From Microbacterium sp. GCS4 (GTDB taxonomy: Bacteria; Actinomycetota; Actinomycetes; Actinomycetales; Microbacteriaceae), in assembly GCF_001262495.1 (NCBI RefSeq), contig NZ_LGYE01000003.1:421530-485529 (forward strand): DNA of 64,000 nucleotides, read 5' to 3'. The notes beneath the pieces were generated by a model, which worked only from the letters and a program-made list of their open reading frames with translations, was not told where the DNA came from and made no database searches. Position 1 is the stretch's first letter; every line of letters starts with the position of its first letter. A program made the translations under genes and the position numbers. Positions 27,627-36,205 of this stretch are shown here, piece after piece.

Positions 27627-27739
27627 ATCGACCGCCGCGGCTGCGGAAGTGGAGCTCCGCGAATCGCGTCCACCCGTTTGATAGCTTTGATCGCGATCGG
27701 TGGATGCGGCAGCGTCCCGATCCGGGAGGGACAGGATGA
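27623..27739 (+). pseudogene. Fragment related to the upstream candidate immunity gene
   Basis: A 38-codon open frame overlaps the upstream stop (ATGA). It contains FDSFDRDRWMRQRP, which lines up with FDPFERDSWVRLIP of the 136-residue protein just before it; the matching DNA is also similar. It seems to be the 3' remnant of a second immunity gene left after deletion or recombination. It overlaps the start of the next gene by four bases. A functional microprotein is not excluded. Confidence 0.55.
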
Positions 27740-28638
27740 CCGAACTGATCAAGGCCGTCACGCCTGCGCGTGGTCGCGCGTGGCTGAGCCAGGGACTCGG
27801 GTGGGTCTCCGGCTACGTGGTCCGTCGCGACGACGTCCTCGCGGCGACGACGCCCTCCGCTCTCTTCGCCGAGCTCGGACTCGGGTTCCCGGAGTCGCCG
27901 TTCACGCCCGATGCGCCGCACATCGACACCCTGCGCATCCCCGCGGCCTCGTACCTGGCGCTGCAGTCACCGGGCACACGCGACGTCGTCCCGCCGTTCC
28001 GGGATCACCCCCCGACGAGTGGCACGGGCTTCGTCGAGAGCGCCTCCGCCATGGTTCCGTACTGGTGGCTCGCACCGAGCGCGCTCCCTGCCGGCACGAG
28101 TCTGTGGCGTACGTATGCCGACGGCCGCGAGGAGATCCTCGCCGGTTACGCGAACGTCGCCGAGGGGTGGGTCTCCGTGCGCCCGGACTTCGGACTCCCC
28201 GCTGTTCCCGTCCGTTCCCCGGAGCTCGTCGGCATCTGGGCGGAGGTGGCAGGCGAGCGGATGCTGGCGGACGTCCTGCCCGATGGGCAGGTGATCGTGT
28301 GCTCGCCGCAGCAGCGGGAGGACATGCAGCAGTCGGCCCGAGGCGTCTGGTGGCGCCACGCCGTGGCGGAGGAGGTCGAGCGGATCTTCGCCGTCCGCGT
28401 CGTCGGGCGCTGGCGCAACCGTCGGGTGCAGCTCGTCGGCGCCGAGCGCGGCGAGTCCGGCGATCGCGCCCACATCGTCTTCCTCGGTCACGACGCCATC
28501 GACGCCGAATCGCTCGGCCTGACGAAGTCGGATGCCGGCGTCTACGAGGGCGTCGTCGCAGCCGCCGAGGTGGCGGACCTGAACGAGGAGCAGACCGAGG
28601 TGTCCGCTCCGCGCGATGCAGCGGGTATCGGCGGATAG
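27736..28638 (+). CDS. Protein of unknown function in the immunity array
   Basis: A 300-residue soluble protein I do not recognise. It begins MTELIKAVTPARGRAWLSQG and has many tryptophans (VPYWWLAPS, GVWWRHAVAEEV). No signal peptide, membrane helix or catalytic motif stands out. The start ATG 27736 is preceded by GGGAGGGACAGG, a strong ribosome site. Its position between a candidate immunity gene and two paralogous small genes suggests it belongs to the toxin-immunity cassette. Confidence 0.6.
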   Translation: MTELIKAVTPARGRAWLSQGLGWVSGYVVRRDDVLAATTPSALFAELGLGFPESPFTPDAPHIDTLRIPAASYLALQSPGTRDVVPPFRDHPPTSGTGFVESASAMVPYWWLAPSALPAGTSLWRTYADGREEILAGYANVAEGWVSVRPDFGLPAVPVRSPELVGIWAEVAGERMLADVLPDGQVIVCSPQQREDMQQSARGVWWRHAVAEEVERIFAVRVVGRWRNRRVQLVGAERGESGDRAHIVFLGHDAIDAESLGLTKSDAGVYEGVVAAAEVADLNEEQTEVSAPRDAAGIGG

Positions 28639-28648
28639 GGTTCTAGAC

Positions 28649-29128
28649 ATGACGTGGAAATCGATGACCCCGACCGAGGTGTGCGACCTCATGGACTTCT
28701 GGGCCGCGGCTCCATGGCCGCTCACCCGTGACGAGGTGCTGCGACTGGCCGTCGACCGGTTCGGCTGGACGATCGAGGAGGAGGACGGCACGTCCTACTT
28801 GATGAACACCGTCTCGAACTTCACCGTGCCCGACGTGTCGACGATCGGAGCGCGGACGCAACTGAACTACCTGAGTCTCGACCTCGCCGATGAGGCGACA
28901 GAGGAAGACCCGACGTCGCAGGATCTCCTCAGTGACGCGTTCGCACTCATCGTGCGCGAGGGGACGACGCGGTGGGGCGAGCCCGCCCAGCGTCAGAAGG
29001 ACGGGACGCGGTTCGCGAGCTGGGAGAGGTCCGGCGGTCGTGTGACGATCAGCGCCTCCGATGTGACGCTCAGCGGCATGTTCCAGACGCCGTACGGGGT
29101 CGAGATCGATCGAGACTCGGGGAGCTGA
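28649..29128 (+). CDS. Candidate immunity-type protein, copy 1 of a paralogous pair
   Basis: A 159-residue protein beginning MTWKSMTPTEVCDLMDFWAAAPWPL. It is clearly paralogous to the protein at 29621-30106, sharing CDLMDFW, FGWTIE, VSNFTVPDV/VSDFTIPDV and VREG..RWG. Such small cytoplasmic proteins are common in actinobacterial toxin-immunity arrays and may match DUF6301, though I am not certain of the number. The start at 28649 follows the upstream stop by ten bases, with a possible -10 (TAGGGT, 28636-28641) placed for a leaderless transcript. No good Shine-Dalgarno sequence is seen. Confidence 0.65.
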   Translation: MTWKSMTPTEVCDLMDFWAAAPWPLTRDEVLRLAVDRFGWTIEEEDGTSYLMNTVSNFTVPDVSTIGARTQLNYLSLDLADEATEEDPTSQDLLSDAFALIVREGTTRWGEPAQRQKDGTRFASWERSGGRVTISASDVTLSGMFQTPYGVEIDRDSGS

Positions 29129-29131
29129 CGG

Positions 29132-29602
29132 ATGTCTGCGTGGGATGAGTTCGAGAGCGCGCTGGCTCGCGTGTTCCGTGACATCACGGATCGTGTGTTC
29201 GTGATCATCGCAGCCGAGGCCGACCCGACGCGCTACGTGCAGTTCGCGGGGCAGCCGTCGAGGCTCGACGCCGAGGCGCCGGGGGCGGACGTCGTCTCGG
29301 ATGCCGACGAGTCTGTGCTACGCGCATCCGGTTGGATGGCGCCCACCACCGAGCAGCCGAACTGGACCGCCGCGCTCGCGCTGCCGGCTCTCCACGGAGA
29401 ATACGCGGATCTCGCTTCGCGCTGCGTCGCCGCTCTGCGCGATGCGTTCGGGATCGGTGCTCCGGAGGAACTCGCCTATCGTGCATGGCGGGAGGCTGAG
29501 CAGATGCCGCGTGGCGTCACGTGGTCGAAGGAGCGCATCGCCGAACTCGATCCCGGAGCGGACTTCGTCGTGCTGTCCTCGCTCGGCATCTCGGCTGACT
29601 GA
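29132..29602 (+). CDS. TY-Chap-like (YbjN/type III chaperone-type) protein
   Basis: A 156-residue protein with N-terminal features WDEFESALARVF and YVQFAGQPSRLDAEAPG that resemble TY-Chap domains, which are peptide-binding chaperone-like folds found beside actinobacterial toxins. It ends GVTWSKERIAELDPGADFVVL...GISAD. It lies three bases after copy 1 of the paralogous pair, so the two form a unit. A decayed copy of its C-terminus lies after copy 2. Immunity or chaperone function is inferred. Confidence 0.6.
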   Translation: MSAWDEFESALARVFRDITDRVFVIIAAEADPTRYVQFAGQPSRLDAEAPGADVVSDADESVLRASGWMAPTTEQPNWTAALALPALHGEYADLASRCVAALRDAFGIGAPEELAYRAWREAEQMPRGVTWSKERIAELDPGADFVVLSSLGISAD

Positions 29603-29620
29603 CGCCCCCGAGGTGCTGCG

Positions 29621-30106
29621 GTGAGCTGGAAAGTGATGCCTGCCGCTGAGGCCTGTGACCTCATGGACTTCTGGATCGCCGCGGCGTGGCCGCTCTCGCA
29701 GGAGGAAGTCCAGCGCTTGGGCGTCGAACGCTTCGGGTGGACGATCGAGGTCGACAACGGGAAGTCGTACCTGTTCAATCGGGTGTCTGATTTCACCATT
29801 CCCGACGTCATGACCATCGCCTACAAAGACGTCGTCAACTATGCGACGTTGCGCCTCTCCGACACGATCACACCCACGACCCCCGATTCGACCGCATTCC
29901 TCAACGATGCCTTCACACTCATGGTCCGTGAGGGCGAGTCCCGGTGGGGCAAGACGATGCTGCGCGACATCGAGGGCACGATGGCGGCGCGGTGGGACGT
30001 CGCCGGCGGCGCCCGTATCCAGTTCTCCTTCCGTCCCGCCGGGATCACCGCGAAGTTCGAGACTCCGCAGGGGGTCGCGGTCGAGCGGAAGGCGGGCGGC
30101 CGCTGA
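29621..30106 (+). CDS. Candidate immunity-type protein, copy 2 of a paralogous pair
   Basis: A 161-residue paralogue of the protein at 28649-29128. It starts with GTG (SWKVMPAAEACDLMDFW) and has the same length and motif order, but differs at many positions (LSQEEVQRLGVERF instead of LTRDEVLRLAVDRF). The divergence suggests it recognises a different partner. It directly precedes a truncated chaperone-like remnant, so the ancestral unit was copy plus chaperone, duplicated. Confidence 0.65.
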   Translation: MSWKVMPAAEACDLMDFWIAAAWPLSQEEVQRLGVERFGWTIEVDNGKSYLFNRVSDFTIPDVMTIAYKDVVNYATLRLSDTITPTTPDSTAFLNDAFTLMVREGESRWGKTMLRDIEGTMAARWDVAGGARIQFSFRPAGITAKFETPQGVAVERKAGGR

Positions 30107-30217
30107 TCGCCCGAGCTGATTCCGCCCGGTGAGACGTGGTCGCCCGAGCAGGTCGCCGAACTCGATCCAGGAGCCGACTCCGTCGACTTCTCGACCCTGG
30201 GGATCTCCTCGGACTGG
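30107..30217 (+). pseudogene. C-terminal remnant of a second TY-Chap-like gene
   Basis: Directly after the stop of copy 2, and in the same frame, the sequence encodes ETWSPEQVAELDPGADSVDF and then STLGISSDW. This aligns with VTWSKERIAELDPGADFVVL and SSLGISAD at the end of the TY-Chap-like protein at 29132-29602. No start codon or N-terminal two thirds remain, so the gene was lost by deletion. It marks a partly erased duplication of the immunity pair. Confidence 0.7.
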
Positions 30218-30234
30218 CCGGTCCGCGAGCGCGC

Positions 30235-30708
30235 TCAGCGGGCGGCGGCGTCGGCGAGGTGCCGGGCGTTGTGGCTCAGGACCTTGACGATGATTCCGTG
30301 ACGGCGCAGCTCCGACACCGTGCGGGCGCCCTCGTCCGCATCGCGTCCGAGGGCGCGGATGTTCGCGACGACCAGCACGTCGCCCTTGTGCAGCGTCGCG
30401 ATCAGGCGGGAGAGCCGATCGTTCCAGCTCTCCAGGATGTCGGGGGCCGGGTGACGGAAGCCCTCGATCGGCACGCCGAAGCGCGTGAGGTCCTCACGCT
30501 GCTCCACCACCGAGGGCATGTCGTCGCGCGAGACCACGAGCCCGACGAGACGTGAGCCGTCCGGACGCGCGAGCCAGAAGTCGCGGTTCTGCTGCAGCTC
30601 GGTGAAGCACTTCGGGCACTCGGCCGCCGCGTGCGGCAGGTGCAGCGGGCTGGTCAGGGCCTCATCGACGGACGCCGTCGTGGTCGTGGGTTCTGTCGTC
30701 TCGCTCAT
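30235..30708 (-). CDS. Resolvase-domain-fragment-like protein
   Basis: A 157-residue protein. The second half ([36 protein letters not shown]) resembles the later part of a serine-recombinase catalytic domain, but the N-terminal segment with the catalytic serine (YxRVS) is absent. The first half contains CPKC, perhaps half of a metal site, and [20 protein letters not shown]. It is therefore unlikely to recombine DNA by itself. ATG 30708 follows a strong GGAGG; the longer frame upstream overlaps mdh. Function unknown. Confidence 0.6.
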   Translation of the reverse strand: MSETTEPTTTTASVDEALTSPLHLPHAAAECPKCFTELQQNRDFWLARPDGSRLVGLVVSRDDMPSVVEQREDLTRFGVPIEGFRHPAPDILESWNDRLSRLIATLHKGDVLVVANIRALGRDADEGARTVSELRRHGIIVKVLSHNARHLADAAAR

Positions 30709-30760
30709 CGCGCACCTCCGGCATCCATTCTGCCCTGAAAGCGGCCGGATCGGTGACGGT

Positions 30761-31750
30761 TCAGAGGAGCCCGAGCGCGCGGACCGCGTCGCGCTCCTCG
30801 ACGAGCTCGGCGACCGAGCGGTCGATGCGCGCCCGTGCCCAGGAGCCGACATCCAGCCCCTCCACGACCTGCCAGGCGCCGTCCACGGACCGCACGGGGA
30901 AGGAGCAGACGAGACCCTCGGGCACGCCGTACTCCCCGCGGGAGACGACGCCCGCCGAGGTCCAGTCCTCGGTGCCGTGCACCCAGTCGCGCACGTGGTC
31001 GAGCGTCGCGTTCGCGGCCGAGGCGACCGAGGACGAGCCGCGCACCTCGATGATCTCGGCACCGCGCTTCGCGACCCGGGGGATGAAGGTTCCGTCGAGC
31101 CACGCGGGGACGTCGCCGACGATGGCCTCGAGGGCCTCGCCGACGGGACGGCCGGCTACGGTGGCGTGCGACACATCGGGGAACTGGGTCGCCGAGTGAT
31201 TGCCCCAGATCGGCACCCGGCGCACGGTGTCGACCGGGACGGCGAGCGTCTGCGCGAGCTGAGCCCTCGCACGGTTCTCGTCGAGGCGGGTCAGGGCGGT
31301 GAACCTGGCGGCAGGAACGCCGTCCGCCGAGGCGGCGGCGATCAGGGCGTTCGTGTTCGCGGGGTTCCCGACCACGGTCACGCGCACGCCCGGCGCGGCG
31401 TGGGCAGCGATCGCGGCGCCCTGAGGTCCGAAGATGCCGCCGTTCGCGGCGAGGAGGTCACCGCGCTCCATGCCCGGCCCGCGCGGGCGCGCGCCGACCA
31501 GCAGGGCGAGGTCGCAGCCGTCGAAGCCGACGGTGGCGTCATCCGTCACCTCGACGTGCTCGAGCAGGCCGAACGCGCCGTCCTGCAGTTCGAGCGCCGC
31601 GCCCTCCGCCGCGCCGAGCCCCTGCGGGATCTCCAGCAACCGCAGCCGCACCCTCTCGTCCGGGCCGAGGAGGTCTCCGGCGGCGATGCGGAACAGCAGC
31701 GCATATCCGATCTGCCCGCCCGCGCCCGTGATGGTGATCGTGGTCGTCAT
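30761..31750 (-). CDS. mdh: Malate dehydrogenase
   Basis: A 329-residue NAD-dependent malate dehydrogenase of the actinobacterial, cytosolic-type group. It has the GAGGQIGY dinucleotide loop at the start, the [15 protein letters not shown] mobile loop with substrate arginines, [19 protein letters not shown] and the catalytic histidine in [12 protein letters not shown]. It oxidises malate to oxaloacetate in the TCA cycle. Length is normal for the family. It is divergent from the metallopeptidase gene with a 63-base gap. Confidence 0.96.
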   Translation of the reverse strand: MTTTITITGAGGQIGYALLFRIAAGDLLGPDERVRLRLLEIPQGLGAAEGAALELQDGAFGLLEHVEVTDDATVGFDGCDLALLVGARPRGPGMERGDLLAANGGIFGPQGAAIAAHAAPGVRVTVVGNPANTNALIAAASADGVPAARFTALTRLDENRARAQLAQTLAVPVDTVRRVPIWGNHSATQFPDVSHATVAGRPVGEALEAIVGDVPAWLDGTFIPRVAKRGAEIIEVRGSSSVASAANATLDHVRDWVHGTEDWTSAGVVSRGEYGVPEGLVCSFPVRSVDGAWQVVEGLDVGSWARARIDRSVAELVEERDAVRALGLL

Positions 31751-31801
31751 GCCCCGAGCCTACGACGGGTCGCGGTGCGCGAGCACGGAGTCGGGCCGGA
31801 G

Positions 31802-31807
31802 TACTCT
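31802..31807 (+). promoter_or_regulatory. -10 box placed for a leaderless or near-leaderless metallopeptidase mRNA
   Basis: TACTCT ends six bases before the ATG at 31814, which would put the transcript start at or very near the start codon. No convincing -35 or Shine-Dalgarno sequence is visible. Confidence 0.4.
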
Positions 31808-31813
31808 CATGGC

Positions 31814-32692
31814 ATGACCTTCAATCCCGATGCCGACGTCTCCGGCAGCACCGCCCGCCGCAAGGGTCGGGGCGCCGTCATCGCGGGGGCCGGCGGCGTC
31901 GGCATCCTGGGCATCATCGCGCTGATCGCGGGCCCGTTGCTCGGCGTCGATCTCACCGGCCTTCTCGGGGGTGGGGGTGGAGGGAGCGGCAGCGAGCCGG
32001 CGGAGGGCAGCGTGATCGAAGGCTGCCTCACGGGCGAGGACGCGAACGAGAACGTCGACTGCCGCGTTGCGAGCGCGCAGCTCGCGCTCGACCAGTACTG
32101 GGGCGAGCACGTGGAGAACTACCGCGCACCCGGGTTCATCATCGTCGACGGCGCCACGGCGACCTCCTGCGGCACTGCGTCCAACCAGGTCGGCCCGTTC
32201 TACTGCCCGCCCGACGAGACCGTCTACATCGACCCCACGTTCTTCCAGCTCATGCAGCAGCAGTTCGGGGCGTCGGCGGGAAATCTGGCCCAGCTCTACA
32301 TCGTCGGCCACGAGTGGGGTCACCACATCCAGAACATCACGGGCGTGATGACGGCATACCCGAACAACGGCACGGGGCCCGAGAGCAACGGCGTCCGCAT
32401 CGAGCTGCAGGCCGACTGCTACGCGGGCGCCTGGATCGGTCAGATGACGGAGCAGGAGGATGCCGACGGCGTGCCGTACCTCGAGAAGCCGACGGAAGCG
32501 CAGCTGCAGGATGCCGTCAACGCGGCGTACACGGTCGGCGACGACCACATCCAGGAGCAGTCCGGTTTCGTGAACCCGGAGAGCTTCACGCACGGCACGA
32601 GCGAGCAGCGCAAGTACTGGTTCGCGAGCGGCTATCAGAACGGTCTCGACGTCTGCGAGCAGCCGCTCACCCTCGCCGGCGACCGCCTCTGA
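31814..32692 (+). CDS. Neutral zinc metallopeptidase (YpfJ/KPN_02809 family)
   Basis: A 292-residue protein with a short cytoplasmic start, one membrane helix (about 22-48, GILGIIALIAGPLLGVDLTGLL) and an external peptidase domain. The zinc site HEWGHHIQ is followed by IELQADCYAGAW, which supplies the third ligand. Cysteine pairs (GCLTGED...DCRVAS and SCGTAS...FYCPPDE) are typical of the family. The natural substrate is unknown. It ends exactly against a convergent gene, with no space for a terminator. Confidence 0.9.
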   Translation: MTFNPDADVSGSTARRKGRGAVIAGAGGVGILGIIALIAGPLLGVDLTGLLGGGGGGSGSEPAEGSVIEGCLTGEDANENVDCRVASAQLALDQYWGEHVENYRAPGFIIVDGATATSCGTASNQVGPFYCPPDETVYIDPTFFQLMQQQFGASAGNLAQLYIVGHEWGHHIQNITGVMTAYPNNGTGPESNGVRIELQADCYAGAWIGQMTEQEDADGVPYLEKPTEAQLQDAVNAAYTVGDDHIQEQSGFVNPESFTHGTSEQRKYWFASGYQNGLDVCEQPLTLAGDRL

Positions 32693-33322
32693 TCAGACGC
32701 CGTCGAGGCTCGTCTTGCCGAGCGCGGCGGCGAGGTCGTGCTTCTTCGCGTCGAAGTAGCGGTCGGGGTCGACCGTGATCGGCTCGCTGTCGATCCACAG
32801 CACGTTCCCGTCGACACGCAGCACGCCGATGTACATCGCACGGTCCGCGTCGGACGACCAGATCGTGAGGAGACGCTCGTCCCCGGCATCCTTCTGCATG
32901 GCCGTCAGCGCCGCGATCACACCCTGGCTGTCGGCGCTCCCTTCGCGCAGCGCCGCGATCGCCCGGTCGACGGGGAAGCGGGCGCTGAAGCCGTGGATGA
33001 CGGGGTTGAGCAGCACGCCGCCGCCCTTCACGCGCCACCGGCGGGCGCCGAGGAAGATCATGACCACGCTCACGACGATGATGATCGGCGGCAGCGCGAA
33101 GGCGCCGGCGATCGCGAGCCCCCCGCGGACGCGCCCGCCGAGGAGCTCGACCGTGCCCGTCGGGTTGAGGTACACGAGCAGGGCCACGACGGCCATGATC
33201 CCGGCGACGATCGCCCATCCGGTCGTCTTTCGCGGGGAGCGCTCGGCCGTGAACAGATCGGGGCGGGTCGCGAACCATGCGTAGAGGTTGCGCGACTTCG
33301 AACGCAGCGGCGTGAAACTCAT
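32693..33322 (-). CDS. Two-helix membrane protein of unknown function
   Basis: A 209-residue protein with two hydrophobic helices (about 36-54 and 68-92) and a soluble C-terminal domain beginning RRWRVKGGGVLLNPVIHGFSARF. The tail contains TIWSSDADRAMYIGVLRVDGNVLWIDSEPI. I cannot assign a family. Its stop abuts that of the metallopeptidase, and it is divergent from the iminopeptidase gene across a 51-base gap. Confidence 0.72.
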   Translation of the reverse strand: MSFTPLRSKSRNLYAWFATRPDLFTAERSPRKTTGWAIVAGIMAVVALLVYLNPTGTVELLGGRVRGGLAIAGAFALPPIIIVVSVVMIFLGARRWRVKGGGVLLNPVIHGFSARFPVDRAIAALREGSADSQGVIAALTAMQKDAGDERLLTIWSSDADRAMYIGVLRVDGNVLWIDSEPITVDPDRYFDAKKHDLAAALGKTSLDGV

Positions 33323-33373
33323 CCGACCACGCTAGCGTGTAGACGTTGGACTGCTTTGACCCGGGGGTCGACG

Positions 33374-34336
33374 ATGAACCTGGATGCGCTGTATCCGCCG
33401 ATCGAGCCGTATGAGACCGGCGAACTGCTGGTGGGCGACGGCCACCGCGTCCACTGGGAGGTCAGCGGCGATCCCGAGGGCAAGCCGGTCGTGTTCCTGC
33501 ACGGCGGACCCGGCAGCGGCACCTCCGCCTGGCAGCGGCGCTTCTTCGATCCCGAGCGCTATCGCATCGTGCTGTTCGACCAGCGAGGGTGCGGTCGCAG
33601 CACGCCGCACGCGAGTGCGCCCGACGCGGATCTGCGTCACGTGACGACGGCGCACTTGATCGCCGACATCGAACTGCTCCGGCGCAACCTCGGCATCCGG
33701 GCCTGGCAGGTCTTCGGCGGATCGTGGGGGAGCGGCCTGGCGCTCGCCTACGCGCAGGCGCACCCGGAGTCCGTCACCGAGCTCGTGCTCCGCGGCATCT
33801 TCACGCTGCGTCGCGCCGAGCTGGAGTGGTTCTACGAGGGTGGGGCCGCTGCGCTGTTCCCGGACCTGTGGGAGGACTTCCTCGCGCCGATCCCGCCGAT
33901 CGAGCGCTCGCACCTCGTGCACGCGTATCACCGGCGGCTGTTCGACCCCGATCCCGCCGTGCACGAGCCCGCTGCGCTGGCGTGGTCGCGCTGGGAGGCG
34001 TCGACCGTCACGCTGCGGCCCGATGCCGAGCAGATCGCGGCGATGTCGGACCCGCGCACCGCTACCGCGTTCGCCCGCATCGAGAACCACTTCTTCGTGC
34101 ACGGCGGATGGTGGCGCGAGGGGCAGCTCATCGAGGACGTCTCGCGCATCCGCCACATCCCCGCGGTGATCGTCCAGGGGCGTCACGACGTGTGCACGCC
34201 GATGATGACCGCGTGGGACCTGCACCGCGCGTGGCCCGAGGCCGAGTTCGTCGTGGTGGACGACGCCGGTCACTCGGCGGCCGAGCCCGGCATCCAGAGC
34301 GCGCTGCGCGCCGCGACCGACCGCTTCGCCGGCTGA
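33374..34336 (+). CDS. pip: Proline iminopeptidase (alpha/beta hydrolase, S33)
   Basis: A 320-residue S33 peptidase that releases N-terminal proline from peptides. Motifs in order are the oxyanion loop HGGPGSG, DQRGCGRS, the nucleophile elbow GGSWGS, the acid in GRHDVCTP and the histidine in DDAGHSA. Length matches typical Pip (about 315). It is probably cytoplasmic because no signal peptide is present. The next feature is an inverted-repeat element between it and a convergent gene. Confidence 0.94.
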   Translation: MNLDALYPPIEPYETGELLVGDGHRVHWEVSGDPEGKPVVFLHGGPGSGTSAWQRRFFDPERYRIVLFDQRGCGRSTPHASAPDADLRHVTTAHLIADIELLRRNLGIRAWQVFGGSWGSGLALAYAQAHPESVTELVLRGIFTLRRAELEWFYEGGAAALFPDLWEDFLAPIPPIERSHLVHAYHRRLFDPDPAVHEPAALAWSRWEASTVTLRPDAEQIAAMSDPRTATAFARIENHFFVHGGWWREGQLIEDVSRIRHIPAVIVQGRHDVCTPMMTAWDLHRAWPEAEFVVVDDAGHSAAEPGIQSALRAATDRFAG

Positions 34337-34340
34337 CCCC

Positions 34341-34410
34341 AGACCGTCTATCTCTGCCGTTCGGCACGAATAGACGGTCTGTTCGCGTCATACGGCAGAA
34401 ATAGACGGTC
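34341..34410. terminator. Nested inverted repeats between convergent genes
   Basis: AGACCGTCTAT (34341-34351) has a perfect inverted partner ATAGACGGTCT (34370-34380). A longer 19-base arm, 34342-34360, pairs with 34392-34410 with one mismatch. The two pairings are mutually exclusive. Placed between the 3' ends of pip (+) and the aldehyde dehydrogenase gene (-), it is likely a two-way terminator, or a REP-like intergenic element. Confidence 0.6.
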
Positions 34411-34413
34411 GGG

Positions 34414-36177
34414 TCAGGCGCGCAGCGCCCGCGCGAGGGTCTTCACGAGCCCGAGCACGCCGCCGTTCGCGCGGAACCGGGTCAGGCCCTCGCTCACCTC
34501 GGCGCCCGTGCGCGCGGACACGAACCAGGGCGGCGTCGGGAGGATCGTGAATCGCCCGCCGCCGTTCACGATCGGAAGCGCCCGCGGGAGCGGGCGGAAG
34601 GGCCCGCGCACGATCGACCGCTCCACGCCGTCGAGCAGCAGCGCGTTGTGCACCACTCCGATGCCGCTCCCGACGTCCTGGATCGTGTTGCCGGGGAACG
34701 CGCCCCACGACAGGGTCGGCGTGAGGAAGCCGAAGGCCGTCCATCCGTTGATCGCGATCGATCCGTAGCGGAGAGCGGTGATGGCCCTCTCGAACCCGGC
34801 ACCCAGCGCCTTCTCGGTCGCGGGGTCGATCAGGAGGTTGGCCCCCAGCGTGCCCTGCAGCTCGTCGTTCGCGTATGCCACGGCGGCATCGAGGAAGTCC
34901 TGGCCGGTGCCGGGCACGCTCACGACGCCCAGCACGGGCGAGAAGTACTCGGTGCTCTGCAGAGCGCTCGCGTCGTCATCGGCGTCGATCTCGACGAGCA
35001 GACGGTCACCGAGCACGAGGGCATCCGGGTACGCATCGCTCGCGAGCTCCATGCGGGACGTCGAACCCGGATACCAGATCGGCCGCTCGGGGGCGTTCGC
35101 GTACGCGCGGCGCAGTGCGGCGCGGAAGGCGTCCGCCTGATCCCAGTCCTCCGAGAGGATCACGACCTGACCCGCGATGCAGTTGTGCCCGCCGTTCTGC
35201 AGCCGCATGGTCGCGACGTGCTCGGCCTGATACGCGAGATCCGCGTCGGTCCAGCGTCCGGGGACCACGATGATCGGCGAAACCCCGCCGAGCTCCGCCG
35301 TGATGGGCTTCTTCAGCTGCGGGCGGCTCTCCCGGCGGCGTCGGGCGCCCGAGGCTCCGGTGCCCCACACGATCGCGTCGAACGTCGCGGCGGAGCCCGT
35401 GATGTGCACGTGCACGAGGTCGCGGTGCCCCGTGAGGTACGCGCCGACCGCCGGCCCGCCGCGCACGATGCGCAGGAACCCGGGGCCGATGAGCGGCGCG
35501 AGCGCGCGCTTGAAGACCGGCACCAGTGCATCCTGCGTGGGATTGACCTTCAGCAAGGCGGTGCGGTTGTGGGCGAGCAGCTCGTAGAGCACGTCGAGCA
35601 CCGGGATCGCGGTCACATTGCCGGCTCCGAGCACGAGGCCGACGCCCCCGGAAGCGGTCGGTGTGCGCTGCGCGAGCCCGGCGGCGGCTCGCGCCGCGTT
35701 CGGCGTGATCCCCGGTTCGAGCCACACCTCGCCCGTGAAGCCCGAGAGCAGGAACCGGTCGATGCCGGTGAGAGGGAACGCGTGCACGCGCGTCCGCCCG
35801 CCCGGCGCACGGTCGATGCGCACCCCGTCGAGCGGGTTGCGTCCTGAGGCCAGGCGGGAGAGCGTCTCGATCGACGCGTCGAGGTAGCCGAGCACCGCAT
35901 AGGGGCCGCTCAGCCATTCCTCGCCGCGCAGCGGATGGCGGGCATCGAGGCCCTTGGATGCTGCCGCCGTGACGGCCCAGTCCTCGGCGGCGGCCGCGAC
36001 GTTCGTGCGCACGGCCCGCAGCAGCGTCACCCGCTGCGCGAGCGTGAGCGCGGCCCACGTCGTCGCGCCCGCCTGCAGGTCGGCGACCGCGGTGTCGAGC
36101 CGCTCGCGTTCGCCCTCGTCGACGGCGGCGGCCTTCGAGGGACTCTCGTTCGTCGGACGGGTGGTCGCAGAAGTCAT
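34414..36177 (-). CDS. Aldehyde dehydrogenase superfamily protein
   Basis: A 587-residue protein, longer than the usual 480-500. The ALDH fold is supported by a candidate nucleophile in GGHNCIAGQ, the general base segment ITAELGGVSPIIV, the cofactor region VLGAGNVTAIPVLDVLY and the late motif SPVLGVVSVP. The extra length is split between an N-terminal extension and a C-terminal region after INGWTAFGFL. It would oxidise an aldehyde or related carbonyl with NAD(P); the substrate cannot be read from sequence. Confidence 0.85.
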   Translation of the reverse strand: MTSATTRPTNESPSKAAAVDEGERERLDTAVADLQAGATTWAALTLAQRVTLLRAVRTNVAAAAEDWAVTAAASKGLDARHPLRGEEWLSGPYAVLGYLDASIETLSRLASGRNPLDGVRIDRAPGGRTRVHAFPLTGIDRFLLSGFTGEVWLEPGITPNAARAAAGLAQRTPTASGGVGLVLGAGNVTAIPVLDVLYELLAHNRTALLKVNPTQDALVPVFKRALAPLIGPGFLRIVRGGPAVGAYLTGHRDLVHVHITGSAATFDAIVWGTGASGARRRRESRPQLKKPITAELGGVSPIIVVPGRWTDADLAYQAEHVATMRLQNGGHNCIAGQVVILSEDWDQADAFRAALRRAYANAPERPIWYPGSTSRMELASDAYPDALVLGDRLLVEIDADDDASALQSTEYFSPVLGVVSVPGTGQDFLDAAVAYANDELQGTLGANLLIDPATEKALGAGFERAITALRYGSIAINGWTAFGFLTPTLSWGAFPGNTIQDVGSGIGVVHNALLLDGVERSIVRGPFRPLPRALPIVNGGGRFTILPTPPWFVSARTGAEVSEGLTRFRANGGVLGLVKTLARALRA

Positions 36178-36205
36178 CGGCGTCTCCTTCGGACGGGTCT
36201 CCAGC

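Noticed and set aside
30485..31813. Long upstream extension of the metallopeptidase frame
   Set aside because: It is antisense to malate dehydrogenase; the membrane helix and peptidase begin at 31814.
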